From: Alphaproteobacteria bacterium
GTDB lineage: Bacteria; Pseudomonadota; Alphaproteobacteria; Rickettsiales; 21-14-0-20-44-7
Assembly (NCBI GenBank): GCA_013288575.1
Contig: JABDBO010000009.1
Coordinates: forward strand, 1-23,981
Length of the DNA stretch: 23,981 nucleotides
Direction of reading: 5' to 3'
In this document: positions 15,271 through 21,814 of the stretch, piece after piece
Layout: each line of letters starts with the position of its first letter
Position numbering within the stretch: position 1 is the first letter of the stretch
The notes under the pieces: generated by a model
Databases searched by the model: none
The model's input: only the letters and a program-made list of their open reading frames with translations
Told to the model about the DNA's origin: nothing
Position numbers and translations under genes: made by a program

Positions 15271-15791
15271 TTTAATTTTTGATATTGCAAATATCTAGTA
15301 TCGCTGCCGCCCACTGGCACTATTAGAAACACCATTAAACCGGTGATATTGTGATTTTTATAAATAGCGTCACCCTTACTATTCACTGCGAAGCTCTCAG
15401 TCCCAGTTGATAAACCTAGCGCCAGCGATTGCGCCTCAAAGCCTTCAACTCCGGTATGCGAGTGAATTTCTATTTCACCACCGGAAAATTTAAAATCCTG
15501 TCCTTCCGTGAATGTATTTTCCACTACTATATTATTTTCCTTATCTAAGCCTTCGACATGAAGCTGTTTATTATTCAAAGCTTCAACTTTTATATATTGA
15601 ACTGGAGTTGTTATATGAGGAAAAATTTTAGTGGAAAGAAATTGGCCGTGAGCATTAAGTGGAAAATTTGAATAGGTTCCATTTAACTGTGAAAGATTAT
15701 CAATCTCTCTAATTTCACCCATAGAATCAGTTCTATTGCTGAAACACGAAGTGAGCATTAAACAAAAGATTATTAAACCAATCTTTTTCAT
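15267..15791 (-). CDS. Hypothetical lipoprotein, 174 residues
   Basis: The N-terminus is a lipoprotein signal: MKK, a hydrophobic core (4-12) and the lipobox LTSC with C16. Serine/phenylalanine rather than aspartate follows the cysteine, so outer-membrane sorting is possible. The mature part is rich in short beta-prone stretches and polar residues, and I do not recognise a family. Its ATG overlaps the stop codon of the upstream gene as TAATG, which points to translational coupling. The stop codon overlaps the convergent lepA end by four bases. Confidence 0.75.
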   Translation of the reverse strand: MKKIGLIIFCLMLTSCFSNRTDSMGEIREIDNLSQLNGTYSNFPLNAHGQFLSTKIFPHITTPVQYIKVEALNNKQLHVEGLDKENNIVVENTFTEGQDFKFSGGEIEIHSHTGVEGFEAQSLALGLSTGTESFAVNSKGDAIYKNHNITGLMVFLIVPVGGSDTRYLQYQKLN

Positions 15792-16333
15792 TATATTTTC
15801 ACGCCAGGAATAATTTCGCTATTTTCGCGCCGCTTTTCTTCCTGCTTGGCATGTTTGCTCTTTTCTTTTTTCTCGTGAGCATGCTCGTGCTTGATTTGAG
15901 TTTTCTCTTCTTTCAATGCATGCACTGCCCCTTGGTGGCTGTTCGCTTTCAAACCATGGCTTTTTGCAGTTGCGGTTATAACCGTTTGTTGACTTTCAAG
16001 CATCGCAGTCATCGGCCTATCTTTGGCAAGCGTCTGGCTCAAATTCGGCCGGTTGATTTTGGTTGGTTTTAAACTGCCATCAATCGCAAGCTGAATATTC
16101 TGCGTGGCCTTAAGCCTTGCTTGCATCGTATCTTGCTTATTGGCTTTTGCCAAAGCACGACGTCTTTGCTTTTCGTTTAAAACATATGATTTGCCGGTTT
16201 CTTCGCTTTCAAAAACCTCATCGCCATTTCTAAGCAATTGCTCAGTCAAAATCGGCCCCGCATCAACGATTTCTGCGCCAATATTTTCTCCGCGGTTGGC
16301 CTGCGGCGATTTAGTAGTTTTAAAACCATCCAT
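15791..16333 (-). CDS. Hypothetical charged protein, 180 residues
   Basis: I do not recognise a family. The protein is hydrophilic and basic, with no signal peptide or membrane segment. A helical Lys/Arg/Gln-rich region runs from about 67 to 90. The region from about 140 to 170 is a strongly charged run of Lys, Glu and His (for example HEHAHEKKEKSKHAKQEEKR), probably a disordered or coiled tail that could bind metal or nucleic acid. The gene lies 45 bases downstream of aroQ on the same strand, and its stop overlaps the start of the lipoprotein gene. Confidence 0.7.
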   Translation of the reverse strand: MDGFKTTKSPQANRGENIGAEIVDAGPILTEQLLRNGDEVFESEETGKSYVLNEKQRRRALAKANKQDTMQARLKATQNIQLAIDGSLKPTKINRPNLSQTLAKDRPMTAMLESQQTVITATAKSHGLKANSHQGAVHALKEEKTQIKHEHAHEKKEKSKHAKQEEKRRENSEIIPGVKI

Positions 16334-16378
16334 AATTTCACTTTAACAAATTGTTGTTACAGTTTTTTTACAAAGCCC

Positions 16379-16804
16379 TTAAATGAAGCTTTTTAGCGCC
16401 AGTTCATAGCCTTTTACGCCAAAACCGCAGATAATTCCGCTCGCTGCGGGTGAAATTAATGACTTATGGCGGAATTCCTCACGCTTATAAATGTTTGAAA
16501 TATGCACCTCGATCACCGGGATTTCCAAAATTGAGAGCGCATCAAAAATCGCCACTGACGTATGCGTATAACCGGCGGCATTGATAACCAGCCCATCATA
16601 TTTGCCTTTGGCTTCATGAATTAAATCAATAATATCGCCCTCGGAATTGCTTTGGTGAAACACCACTTCCAGCCCCAGGCTTTCGGCCACTGCCTCACAA
16701 CGCTCCTCAATATCTTCCAAAGTTGCACTGCCATAAATTTCCGGCTGACGCGTGCCGAGCATGTTGAGGTTAGGACCATTGATAATTAAAATTTTCTTTG
16801 TCAT
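16379..16804 (-). CDS. aroQ: 3-dehydroquinate dehydratase, type II
   Basis: AroQ catalyses the third step of the shikimate pathway, 3-dehydroquinate to 3-dehydroshikimate. Starting at the ATG at 16804 (MTKKILIINGPNLNMLG) gives 141 residues, the usual size; the frame is open 17 codons further but those overlap thiS. Catalytic Y24 lies in RQPEIYG and the general acid H101 in VIEVHISN. INAAGYTHTS (75-83 region) and KREEFRHKS are further substrate-binding segments. No Shine-Dalgarno sequence is visible. The start codon is only nine bases from the divergent thiS ATG. Confidence 0.96.
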   Translation of the reverse strand: MTKKILIINGPNLNMLGTRQPEIYGSATLEDIEERCEAVAESLGLEVVFHQSNSEGDIIDLIHEAKGKYDGLVINAAGYTHTSVAIFDALSILEIPVIEVHISNIYKREEFRHKSLISPAASGIICGFGVKGYELALKSFI

Positions 16805-16813
16805 AATCGGCTT

Positions 16814-17014
16814 ATGAATATCATACTTAATGGACAAAAAAAAGAAATTAACCAAAATCTGACGGTTTTACAGTTACTTTCTGAGCTGAATATTGATCCG
16901 CGCAAAGTCGCGGTTGAGCGCAACCTCCAACTTATCCGCCGCACAGAGCATGAACAAACCATGTTGAATGACGGTGACAATATCGAAATAATCAATTTTG
17001 TAGGCGGCGGCTGA
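16814..17014 (+). CDS. thiS: Sulfur carrier protein ThiS
   Basis: ThiS is a ubiquitin-like protein that, as a C-terminal thiocarboxylate, gives sulfur to the thiazole of thiamine. The 66 residues begin MNIILNGQKKEI, have the beta-grasp pattern, and end in NFVGGG, the Gly-Gly tail needed for adenylation and sulfur loading. It belongs with thiG, but the two are separated by an unrelated gene. No Shine-Dalgarno sequence is visible. The promoter must lie within aroQ because only nine bases separate the two divergent start codons. Confidence 0.94.
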   Translation: MNIILNGQKKEINQNLTVLQLLSELNIDPRKVAVERNLQLIRRTEHEQTMLNDGDNIEIINFVGGG

Positions 17015-17016
17015 TT

Positions 17017-17412
17017 ATGAGTGGTAAAGTGACAGAGTGGCAAAGTGGCAAAGTTAAATCATATGAAGATCTTGAGGTTTGGAAATTATCCATAGCTTTA
17101 GTCAAATCAATCTACAAATTTTCATCATACTTTCCTGCAGAAGAAAAATTTGGCTTAACCAGCCAGATCAGACGCGCTGCTGTTTCCGTTCCTTCTAATA
17201 TTGCTGAAGGTAGCGAAAGAAACGGTACTAAGGAATATATACAACATATTTACATTAGCATCGGTTCATTGGCAGAAATAAAAACCCAGGTTAGAATTGC
17301 CATTGAACTTGAATTTATCCAACCTTCAGAAGCTGAAAAACTTATAGCCGATATCTCAAGTATAGATAGAATGTTAAAAGCATTAGCAACTTCATTAAAA
17401 AAATTACTATAA
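17017..17412 (+). CDS. Four-helix-bundle protein, 23S rRNA intervening-sequence (IVP/S23) family
   Basis: The 131-residue protein matches the four-helix-bundle family first found in intervening sequences of 23S rRNA genes and later seen scattered in genomes. Signatures are YEDLEVWKLSIALVKSIY (16-33), FGLTSQIRRAAVSVPSNIAE (45-64), the motif GSLAEIKTQ and a final helix DRMLKALATSL. Its biochemical role is not established. Residues 2-12 are encoded by an 8-bp tandem array. The gene begins two bases after thiS and ends four bases before thiG, splitting an otherwise standard pair. That position, together with inverted arrays on both sides, suggests insertion. Confidence 0.9.
   Translation: MSGKVTEWQSGKVKSYEDLEVWKLSIALVKSIYKFSSYFPAEEKFGLTSQIRRAAVSVPSNIAEGSERNGTKEYIQHIYISIGSLAEIKTQVRIAIELEFIQPSEAEKLIADISSIDRMLKALATSLKKLL
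17021..17052. repeat. Left arm of inverted 8-bp arrays around the four-helix-bundle gene
   Basis: Four 8-mers in exact phase: GTGGTAAA, GTGACAGA, GTGGCAAA and GTGGCAAA. They start four bases inside the four-helix-bundle gene and encode its residues 2-12. Against the outer four units of the right arm, inverted, 23 of 32 positions agree. Confidence 0.75.
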
Positions 17413-17447
17413 CACCATGACACTTTATCACCCTGACACCATACCAC
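17408..17447. repeat. Right arm of inverted 8-bp arrays, over the thiG start
   Basis: Five 8-mers in phase, each ending in CAC: TATAACAC, CATGACAC, TTTATCAC, CCTGACAC and CATACCAC. In reverse complement each begins GTG, as the left arm units do. The thiG ATG lies within the second unit, and the array encodes about the first ten residues of ThiG. Confidence 0.7.
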
Positions 17448-18220
17448 TAATCATCGACGGAAAAACCTACAACTCCCGCCTGCTGATTGGCACGGGGAAG
17501 TATAAATCATACGAAGAAAACGCCCGCGCTTTGGAGGCAAGTGGCGCTGAAATTATTACTGTGGCGGTGCGGCGCGTCAATATTGCGGCAAGTTCTGAGC
17601 CGATGTTGCAGGATTTTATTGATCCAAAAAAATATACATATCTGCCCAACACGGCCGGATGTTTTACTGCTGATGAAGCGCTCCGCACCTTGCGTTTGGC
17701 GCGTGAAGCTGGTGGCTGGGAATTAGTGAAGCTTGAAGTTCTCTCCGACAAAAAAACTCTCTACCCTGATATGGTTGAAACTTTGCAGGCGCTGGAAGTT
17801 TTGGTTAAAGAGGGTTTCAAAGTCATGGTTTACTGCACTGATGACCCAGTCATGTGCCGCCGCTTGGAAGATGCGGGCGCGGTGGCGATTATGCCGCTTG
17901 GTGCGCCGATCGGCAGCGGGCTTGGCATTCAAAATCAGCTCAATATAAAGCTCATAGCTCAAAACTCGAAACTGCCCGTGCTGGTTGATGCCGGCGTTGG
18001 CACCGCATCTGATGCCGCAATCGCCATGGAATTAGGATGTGACGGCGTGCTGATGAACACCGCCATTGCCGAGGCGCGCGACCCAATCCAAATGGCCAGC
18101 GCGATGAAACTTGCGGTTGAATCCGGCCGTCTGGCTTATTTAGCCGGGCGTATGGCCAAGAAAGAATATGGCGCAGCATCCAGCCCGGTTGAAGGATTAA
18201 TTAAAGCCGGCAATAAATAA
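17417..18220 (+). CDS. thiG: Thiazole synthase ThiG
   Basis: ThiG forms the thiazole phosphate ring of thiamine from deoxyxylulose phosphate, dehydroglycine and ThiS thiocarboxylate. The 267 residues include the N-terminal YNSRLLIGTGKY (18-29), the Schiff-base lysine K105 in LVKLEV, and phosphate-binding loops near PLGAPIGSG and VDAGVGTASDAA. The core starts near residue 11 (LIIDGKTYNS); the preceding MTLYHPDTIP is encoded by an 8-bp array and is an unusual addition relative to typical ThiG N-termini. No Shine-Dalgarno sequence is visible, so translation may depend on coupling with the gene ending four bases upstream. Confidence 0.96.
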   Translation: MTLYHPDTIPLIIDGKTYNSRLLIGTGKYKSYEENARALEASGAEIITVAVRRVNIAASSEPMLQDFIDPKKYTYLPNTAGCFTADEALRTLRLAREAGGWELVKLEVLSDKKTLYPDMVETLQALEVLVKEGFKVMVYCTDDPVMCRRLEDAGAVAIMPLGAPIGSGLGIQNQLNIKLIAQNSKLPVLVDAGVGTASDAAIAMELGCDGVLMNTAIAEARDPIQMASAMKLAVESGRLAYLAGRMAKKEYGAASSPVEGLIKAGNK

Positions 18221-18259
18221 GAAATAAATAATTAAGATATTTTTCTTATATTCTAAGCC

Positions 18260-18694
18260 ATGAAAGTCACTGAGAAAAATGCTCAAGAAGTGATAAACAA
18301 ACTTTGCGAAAGCACCAGGGTAGCTTATCGCAGCGAATTTGGCACCGCTGCCAATTTTGTAAATAATATTCCTATATCCGATACCGGTCATTTAAATTTC
18401 TTTGAAGATCAAGGTGTAATTAGACTATTAGATGAGTTAATCAGGCAATATTACATAACTCTAATTTATACAGAACTCCGCTTACCAATACCCTGCACTC
18501 CTGTTACTAATGAGAATTACAGATCTAACGTAGATAATATTTTGAAGAAATGTGAATATGGAATTTATGGCATGGATAAAGATGGTAACGAAGTCAGAGA
18601 AGGCTCCTATCTTCTGGACTTAATCACAACCAGAGAACTCAATGCCATTAGGAGAAGTATATCAGAAGTTCTTGGCAATAGCCCGGAACGCTAA
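18260..18694 (+). CDS. Hypothetical protein, 144 residues
   Basis: I do not recognise a family. It is a soluble protein of mixed charge with probable helices at both ends and a central hydrophobic segment (LLDELIRQYYITLIYTELRL, about 56-75), which looks like a core helix rather than a membrane span. Two cysteines lie near 79 and 97. No signal peptide is present. The start at 18260 follows an AT-rich leader without a clear Shine-Dalgarno sequence. It converges on the symporter gene with adjacent stop codons. Confidence 0.6.
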   Translation: MKVTEKNAQEVINKLCESTRVAYRSEFGTAANFVNNIPISDTGHLNFFEDQGVIRLLDELIRQYYITLIYTELRLPIPCTPVTNENYRSNVDNILKKCEYGIYGMDKDGNEVREGSYLLDLITTRELNAIRRSISEVLGNSPER

Positions 18695-20305
18695 TTAATA
18701 ATCCGACCGCAAATTCCTGTTTTCAAGCTCAGCCAAAGACATATTATAAATGTCTTCATTAAGCGTTCCTTCGGAGCGGTCGATAATTGCGGTTAGCGCA
18801 ACGTCGGAAGTTACGTTCACGGTGGTGCGGAACATATCAAGAATCCGGTCAACGCCGGCAATTAATGCAATACCTAACGTGATGTTATCTTTGGTTACGC
18901 CAATTACGCCAAGCACCATCGGCATCATGACGATTGATCCGCCCGGATATCCAGCAGCGCCGATTGAGGCAAGAGTTGCGGTGAATATAATCAATATATA
19001 ATGGTGGAATTGCAATTCGATGCCGAAAGCTTGCGCGAAGAATATGGCGATAATTCCCAAATAGATCGCGGTACCATCCATGTTGATTGCCGCACCGAGT
19101 GGTAATACGAATGAAGTGCTCGGTTTGGAAACGCCAATTTTTTCTTCCGCCACGGTCATGGCCGTTGCAAGAGTTGCTTTTGAACTGGAAGTTGAAAATG
19201 CCAGGGTTTGGAATTCGACACTTTTCTTGAAGAACGGAATTGGGTTCAAGCGGCCGAGAATTAATAGCATGAGCGCCAGAATAACCAAATGCATGAACAT
19301 GCCAAAAATTGTGCAGAGAACGAGGCCAAAAAGTTGGATGATGGCTTCAATGCCAAGTGTGCTGGTGATCCAGGTCATCAAACCAAACACGCCAAGCGGC
19401 GCCAGCTTAATTATAAAGCTAATCATCTTGAACATTAACTGCGCAGCTGAATTGCAAAACTCAACCAAGCGCTTACCCTGTTCGCCCATGAGGTTTAGCG
19501 TCACACCAACGAATATTGCAAAGAAAACGGTTTGAACAGTTTCTGGCTTTCCTTCCGCTCCGGCCATTGCGCCGAGTGCGTTATGCGGAATAATGCTGAG
19601 CAAAATATCAAGAAGAACCGGCAATTGGAATTTTTTGGTCGGGTCAGAGCCGCCCATTAATCCTTGCAGATTAACGCCTTTGCCAGGGTTCATAACTGAA
19701 GCAACAATTAACCCAAGCGCAATTGCAAACATCGCGCTCAGCATATAAATTGCTACTGCTTTTATGCCGACGCGGCCAAGCGCGTTACCAGTCATATTAT
19801 TTACGCCAGAAACCAGCGCGAAGAAAATAAGCGGCGCCACAATTGACATAATCAGGTTAATGAAAACAGTACCGAAAATTTTTAGATATTCAGAAAATTC
19901 CTGCACATGGAAGAGCTTGAAATTAAAACCAAGCAAAATACCAAGCACCAGCCCGATCATAACCTTCTTCCACAATTCCAGCTTTGGCAAAGTAAGCATG
20001 GTTATAAAACCAAGCAAAGTAATCATCAAAGCGGGGAAGCTCTGTGTAAAACTATAGTTTAAGTTCATGGCCAGAGCCAAAAGCGACGCTACGAAAAATA
20101 AACCAAGTGTGGCCCGTTTCCAGCTAGCGTGCGGCGTAAACCAAAGAATAAAGGCAGAAACTACTAATACAAACGAATATGGCTGCAAAATATTGCCCAT
20201 ATCTTCAAGGTTTAAGCCTAGAAGTTTGTTTATATATTGAAACCCATAGCCTAATCCGGCGAGAACAGCCAATAAACCTATCAACAATTTTCTTGCTAAA
20301 CTCAT
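18695..20305 (-). CDS. Dicarboxylate/amino acid:cation symporter (DAACS/SLC1 family)
   Basis: This inner-membrane transporter probably takes up C4-dicarboxylates, glutamate/aspartate or related substrates with sodium or protons. Family marks are the serine-rich STSSSKATL (371-379), the unwound-helix motif NMDGT (408-412) within LPLGAAINMDGTAIY, and the later GGSIVMMPMVLG region. At 536 residues it is about 100 longer than usual: before the core, which starts near KLELWKKVMIG (108), there are about three or four extra hydrophobic helices (about 7-24, 42-57, 65-85, 91-107). The substrate cannot be predicted reliably. It is divergent from argC. Confidence 0.9.
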   Translation of the reverse strand: MSLARKLLIGLLAVLAGLGYGFQYINKLLGLNLEDMGNILQPYSFVLVVSAFILWFTPHASWKRATLGLFFVASLLALAMNLNYSFTQSFPALMITLLGFITMLTLPKLELWKKVMIGLVLGILLGFNFKLFHVQEFSEYLKIFGTVFINLIMSIVAPLIFFALVSGVNNMTGNALGRVGIKAVAIYMLSAMFAIALGLIVASVMNPGKGVNLQGLMGGSDPTKKFQLPVLLDILLSIIPHNALGAMAGAEGKPETVQTVFFAIFVGVTLNLMGEQGKRLVEFCNSAAQLMFKMISFIIKLAPLGVFGLMTWITSTLGIEAIIQLFGLVLCTIFGMFMHLVILALMLLILGRLNPIPFFKKSVEFQTLAFSTSSSKATLATAMTVAEEKIGVSKPSTSFVLPLGAAINMDGTAIYLGIIAIFFAQAFGIELQFHHYILIIFTATLASIGAAGYPGGSIVMMPMVLGVIGVTKDNITLGIALIAGVDRILDMFRTTVNVTSDVALTAIIDRSEGTLNEDIYNMSLAELENRNLRSDY

Positions 20306-20415
20306 ATTTTCTGTGGTTTATACTGCCTAAGAATTGCTTTGTGGAAGGTAGCGGTATAGACTACTGGCATTGCCTTGACAAGCTAAAATTATATTGCACT
20401 GCGAAGGGAAAATTA

Positions 20416-21429
20416 ATGAATAAAATATCGGCGGTTATTATTGGTGCGAGCGGTTATACAGGGGCAGAACTGTTACGGCTTTTGCTTGTCCATCCGCATG
20501 TTGAAATTAAGGCACTTGTGGCTGATTCAAATGCCGGAAAAGAAATTACCGATATATATCCGCATTTTGCCGTTACGAAACTGCCGAAATTGCTAAAGCT
20601 TGATGAAGTTGATTTTAAAGGAATTGATGTTGCCTTCTGCTGTTTGCCGCATGCAACTTCGCAAAAAATTATCAAATCTCTGCCGAAAACTGTCAAAGTC
20701 ATTGATCTGGCTGCTGATTTTCGGATTCAGGATATTGCGCTTTATGAGAAGTGGTATGGCGAACATTTCGCCAAAGATATTCAGCCGGAAGCGGTTTATG
20801 GCTTAACCGAAATCCACCGGGAGAAAATTAAAAAAGCGCGGATTGTCGCCTGCCCTGGCTGTTATCCGACATCAATTCTTTTGCCTTTATTGCCGCTAGT
20901 TGCCGCTAATGCGATTGATAAGGATGAAATTATTGCTGATTCCAAATCTGGCGTAACCGGCGCTGGCCGTTCATTAAAACAACATTTGCTGTTCACTGAG
21001 GCCAATGAAGGCGTGAGCGCATATTCGGTTACTGGACACCGGCATTCGGCGGAAGTTGTTGAGCAGTTAGGCACAAACTTCACATTCGTTCCGCATTTAA
21101 TTCCGATGAACCGGGGGATTATTTCCACCATTTACGTGAAGTTGAAAACTGATTTGGCAACGGCGCGGAAAGCTTTGGAAGATAAATATAAAAACGAACC
21201 ATTCGTTAAAGTTTTGGCAAATGGCGCAATTCCGGCAACTCACAGCGTGCGGGGAACAAACTATTGCCTCATCAATATTTTTGAAGGCCAAAAACCGGGC
21301 AATGCAACTATTGTTTCGGTAATTGATAACCTAAACAAAGGCTCGTCCGGCCAGGCGGTGCAAAATATGAACATTATGTTTAACCTGCCGGAAACGACTG
21401 GGTTGCTTGAAACAGCGATTTTCCCTTAA
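20416..21429 (+). CDS. argC: N-acetyl-gamma-glutamyl-phosphate reductase
   Basis: ArgC reduces N-acetyl-glutamyl phosphate with NADPH in arginine synthesis. Starting at the ATG at 20416, which follows AAGGGA, the product has 337 residues, normal for the long bacterial type. The frame is open to 20179, but that part overlaps the symporter gene and precedes the Shine-Dalgarno sequence, so it is excluded. The NADP-binding GASGYTGAELL (10-20) and the catalytic C149 in ACPGCYPTS are visible, as is the substrate region GRSLKQHLLF and SVTGHRH. It heads a closely packed run of five genes. An exact TTGACA lies at 20375, but no good -10 element was found at normal spacing. Confidence 0.96.
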   Translation: MNKISAVIIGASGYTGAELLRLLLVHPHVEIKALVADSNAGKEITDIYPHFAVTKLPKLLKLDEVDFKGIDVAFCCLPHATSQKIIKSLPKTVKVIDLAADFRIQDIALYEKWYGEHFAKDIQPEAVYGLTEIHREKIKKARIVACPGCYPTSILLPLLPLVAANAIDKDEIIADSKSGVTGAGRSLKQHLLFTEANEGVSAYSVTGHRHSAEVVEQLGTNFTFVPHLIPMNRGIISTIYVKLKTDLATARKALEDKYKNEPFVKVLANGAIPATHSVRGTNYCLINIFEGQKPGNATIVSVIDNLNKGSSGQAVQNMNIMFNLPETTGLLETAIFP

Positions 21430-21432
21430 ATT

Positions 21433-21813
21433 ATGGATTTCCTTTTTGAGCTGCTAGTAAATCTAGCCTTCCAAGCTTTGGGGGAAATTATTGTTTCCAT
21501 GTTCCCTAAATTAGCCAAACGCTTTTTTACTGAAACAGACCCAATAAAGATAATTAAAGTGTTTTTCTATTTTATCTTCGGTGCATTAATGGGCAAAATA
21601 AGTTTGTTCATCCACCCCTACACTTTCATTCACAACCCAACTCTCAAAATAATTGTTCTCCTATTATCACCGCTAATAACCGGCTATGCTATGCATTTAG
21701 TTGGCAAGTGGCGTATAAAGCATAATAAGGAAGGCGTAATAATTGAAAGATTTAGCTACGGATTTGCACTCGCATTTGGTATATCATTAGTTAGATATAT
21801 TTGGGCTATATAA
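21433..21813 (+). CDS. Small integral membrane protein, 126 residues
   Basis: I do not recognise a family. The protein is strongly hydrophobic, with an amphipathic or membrane-associated N-terminal helix (about 3-24) and three likely membrane helices (about 40-60, 71-91 and 107-124) joined by short basic loops such as KWRIKHNKEG. The start codon is three bases after the argC stop and no separate Shine-Dalgarno sequence is seen, suggesting coupling to argC. No catalytic motif is apparent. Confidence 0.7.
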   Translation: MDFLFELLVNLAFQALGEIIVSMFPKLAKRFFTETDPIKIIKVFFYFIFGALMGKISLFIHPYTFIHNPTLKIIVLLLSPLITGYAMHLVGKWRIKHNKEGVIIERFSYGFALAFGISLVRYIWAI

Positions 21814-21814
21814 T

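Larger units (their letters stand above)
17021..17447. mobile_element. Putative inserted cassette carrying the four-helix-bundle gene
   Basis: The interval is bounded by inverted degenerate 8-bp arrays and contains only the four-helix-bundle gene. It lies between thiS and thiG, which are usually adjacent. No transposase, recombinase or target-site duplication was seen, so mobility is inferred from architecture only. Confidence 0.35.

Noticed and set aside
16344..16359. Hairpin TAACAA-ATTG-TTGTTA followed by a T-run on the plus strand
   Set aside because: It is weak and no plus-strand gene lies upstream that it could terminate. Minus-strand transcription continues through it from aroQ.
5333..17447. 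CRISPR interpretation of the tandem arrays
   Set aside because: Units are 7-8 bp, degenerate and without unique spacers, so they are not CRISPR repeats.
20365..20380. Sigma54-like TGGCAT...TTGA before argC
   Set aside because: The GG and GC dinucleotides do not have the required spacing, and argC is not expected to be sigma54-dependent.
20375..20395. TTGACA plus TATATT as an argC promoter
   Set aside because: The two hexamers are only nine bases apart, too close for a sigma70 promoter. TTGACA may still be a -35 with a poor -10.
20179..20415. Long upstream extension of the argC reading frame
   Set aside because: It overlaps the start of the divergent symporter gene and the intergenic region, while the ATG at 20416 has a good Shine-Dalgarno sequence and the canonical ArgC N-terminus.
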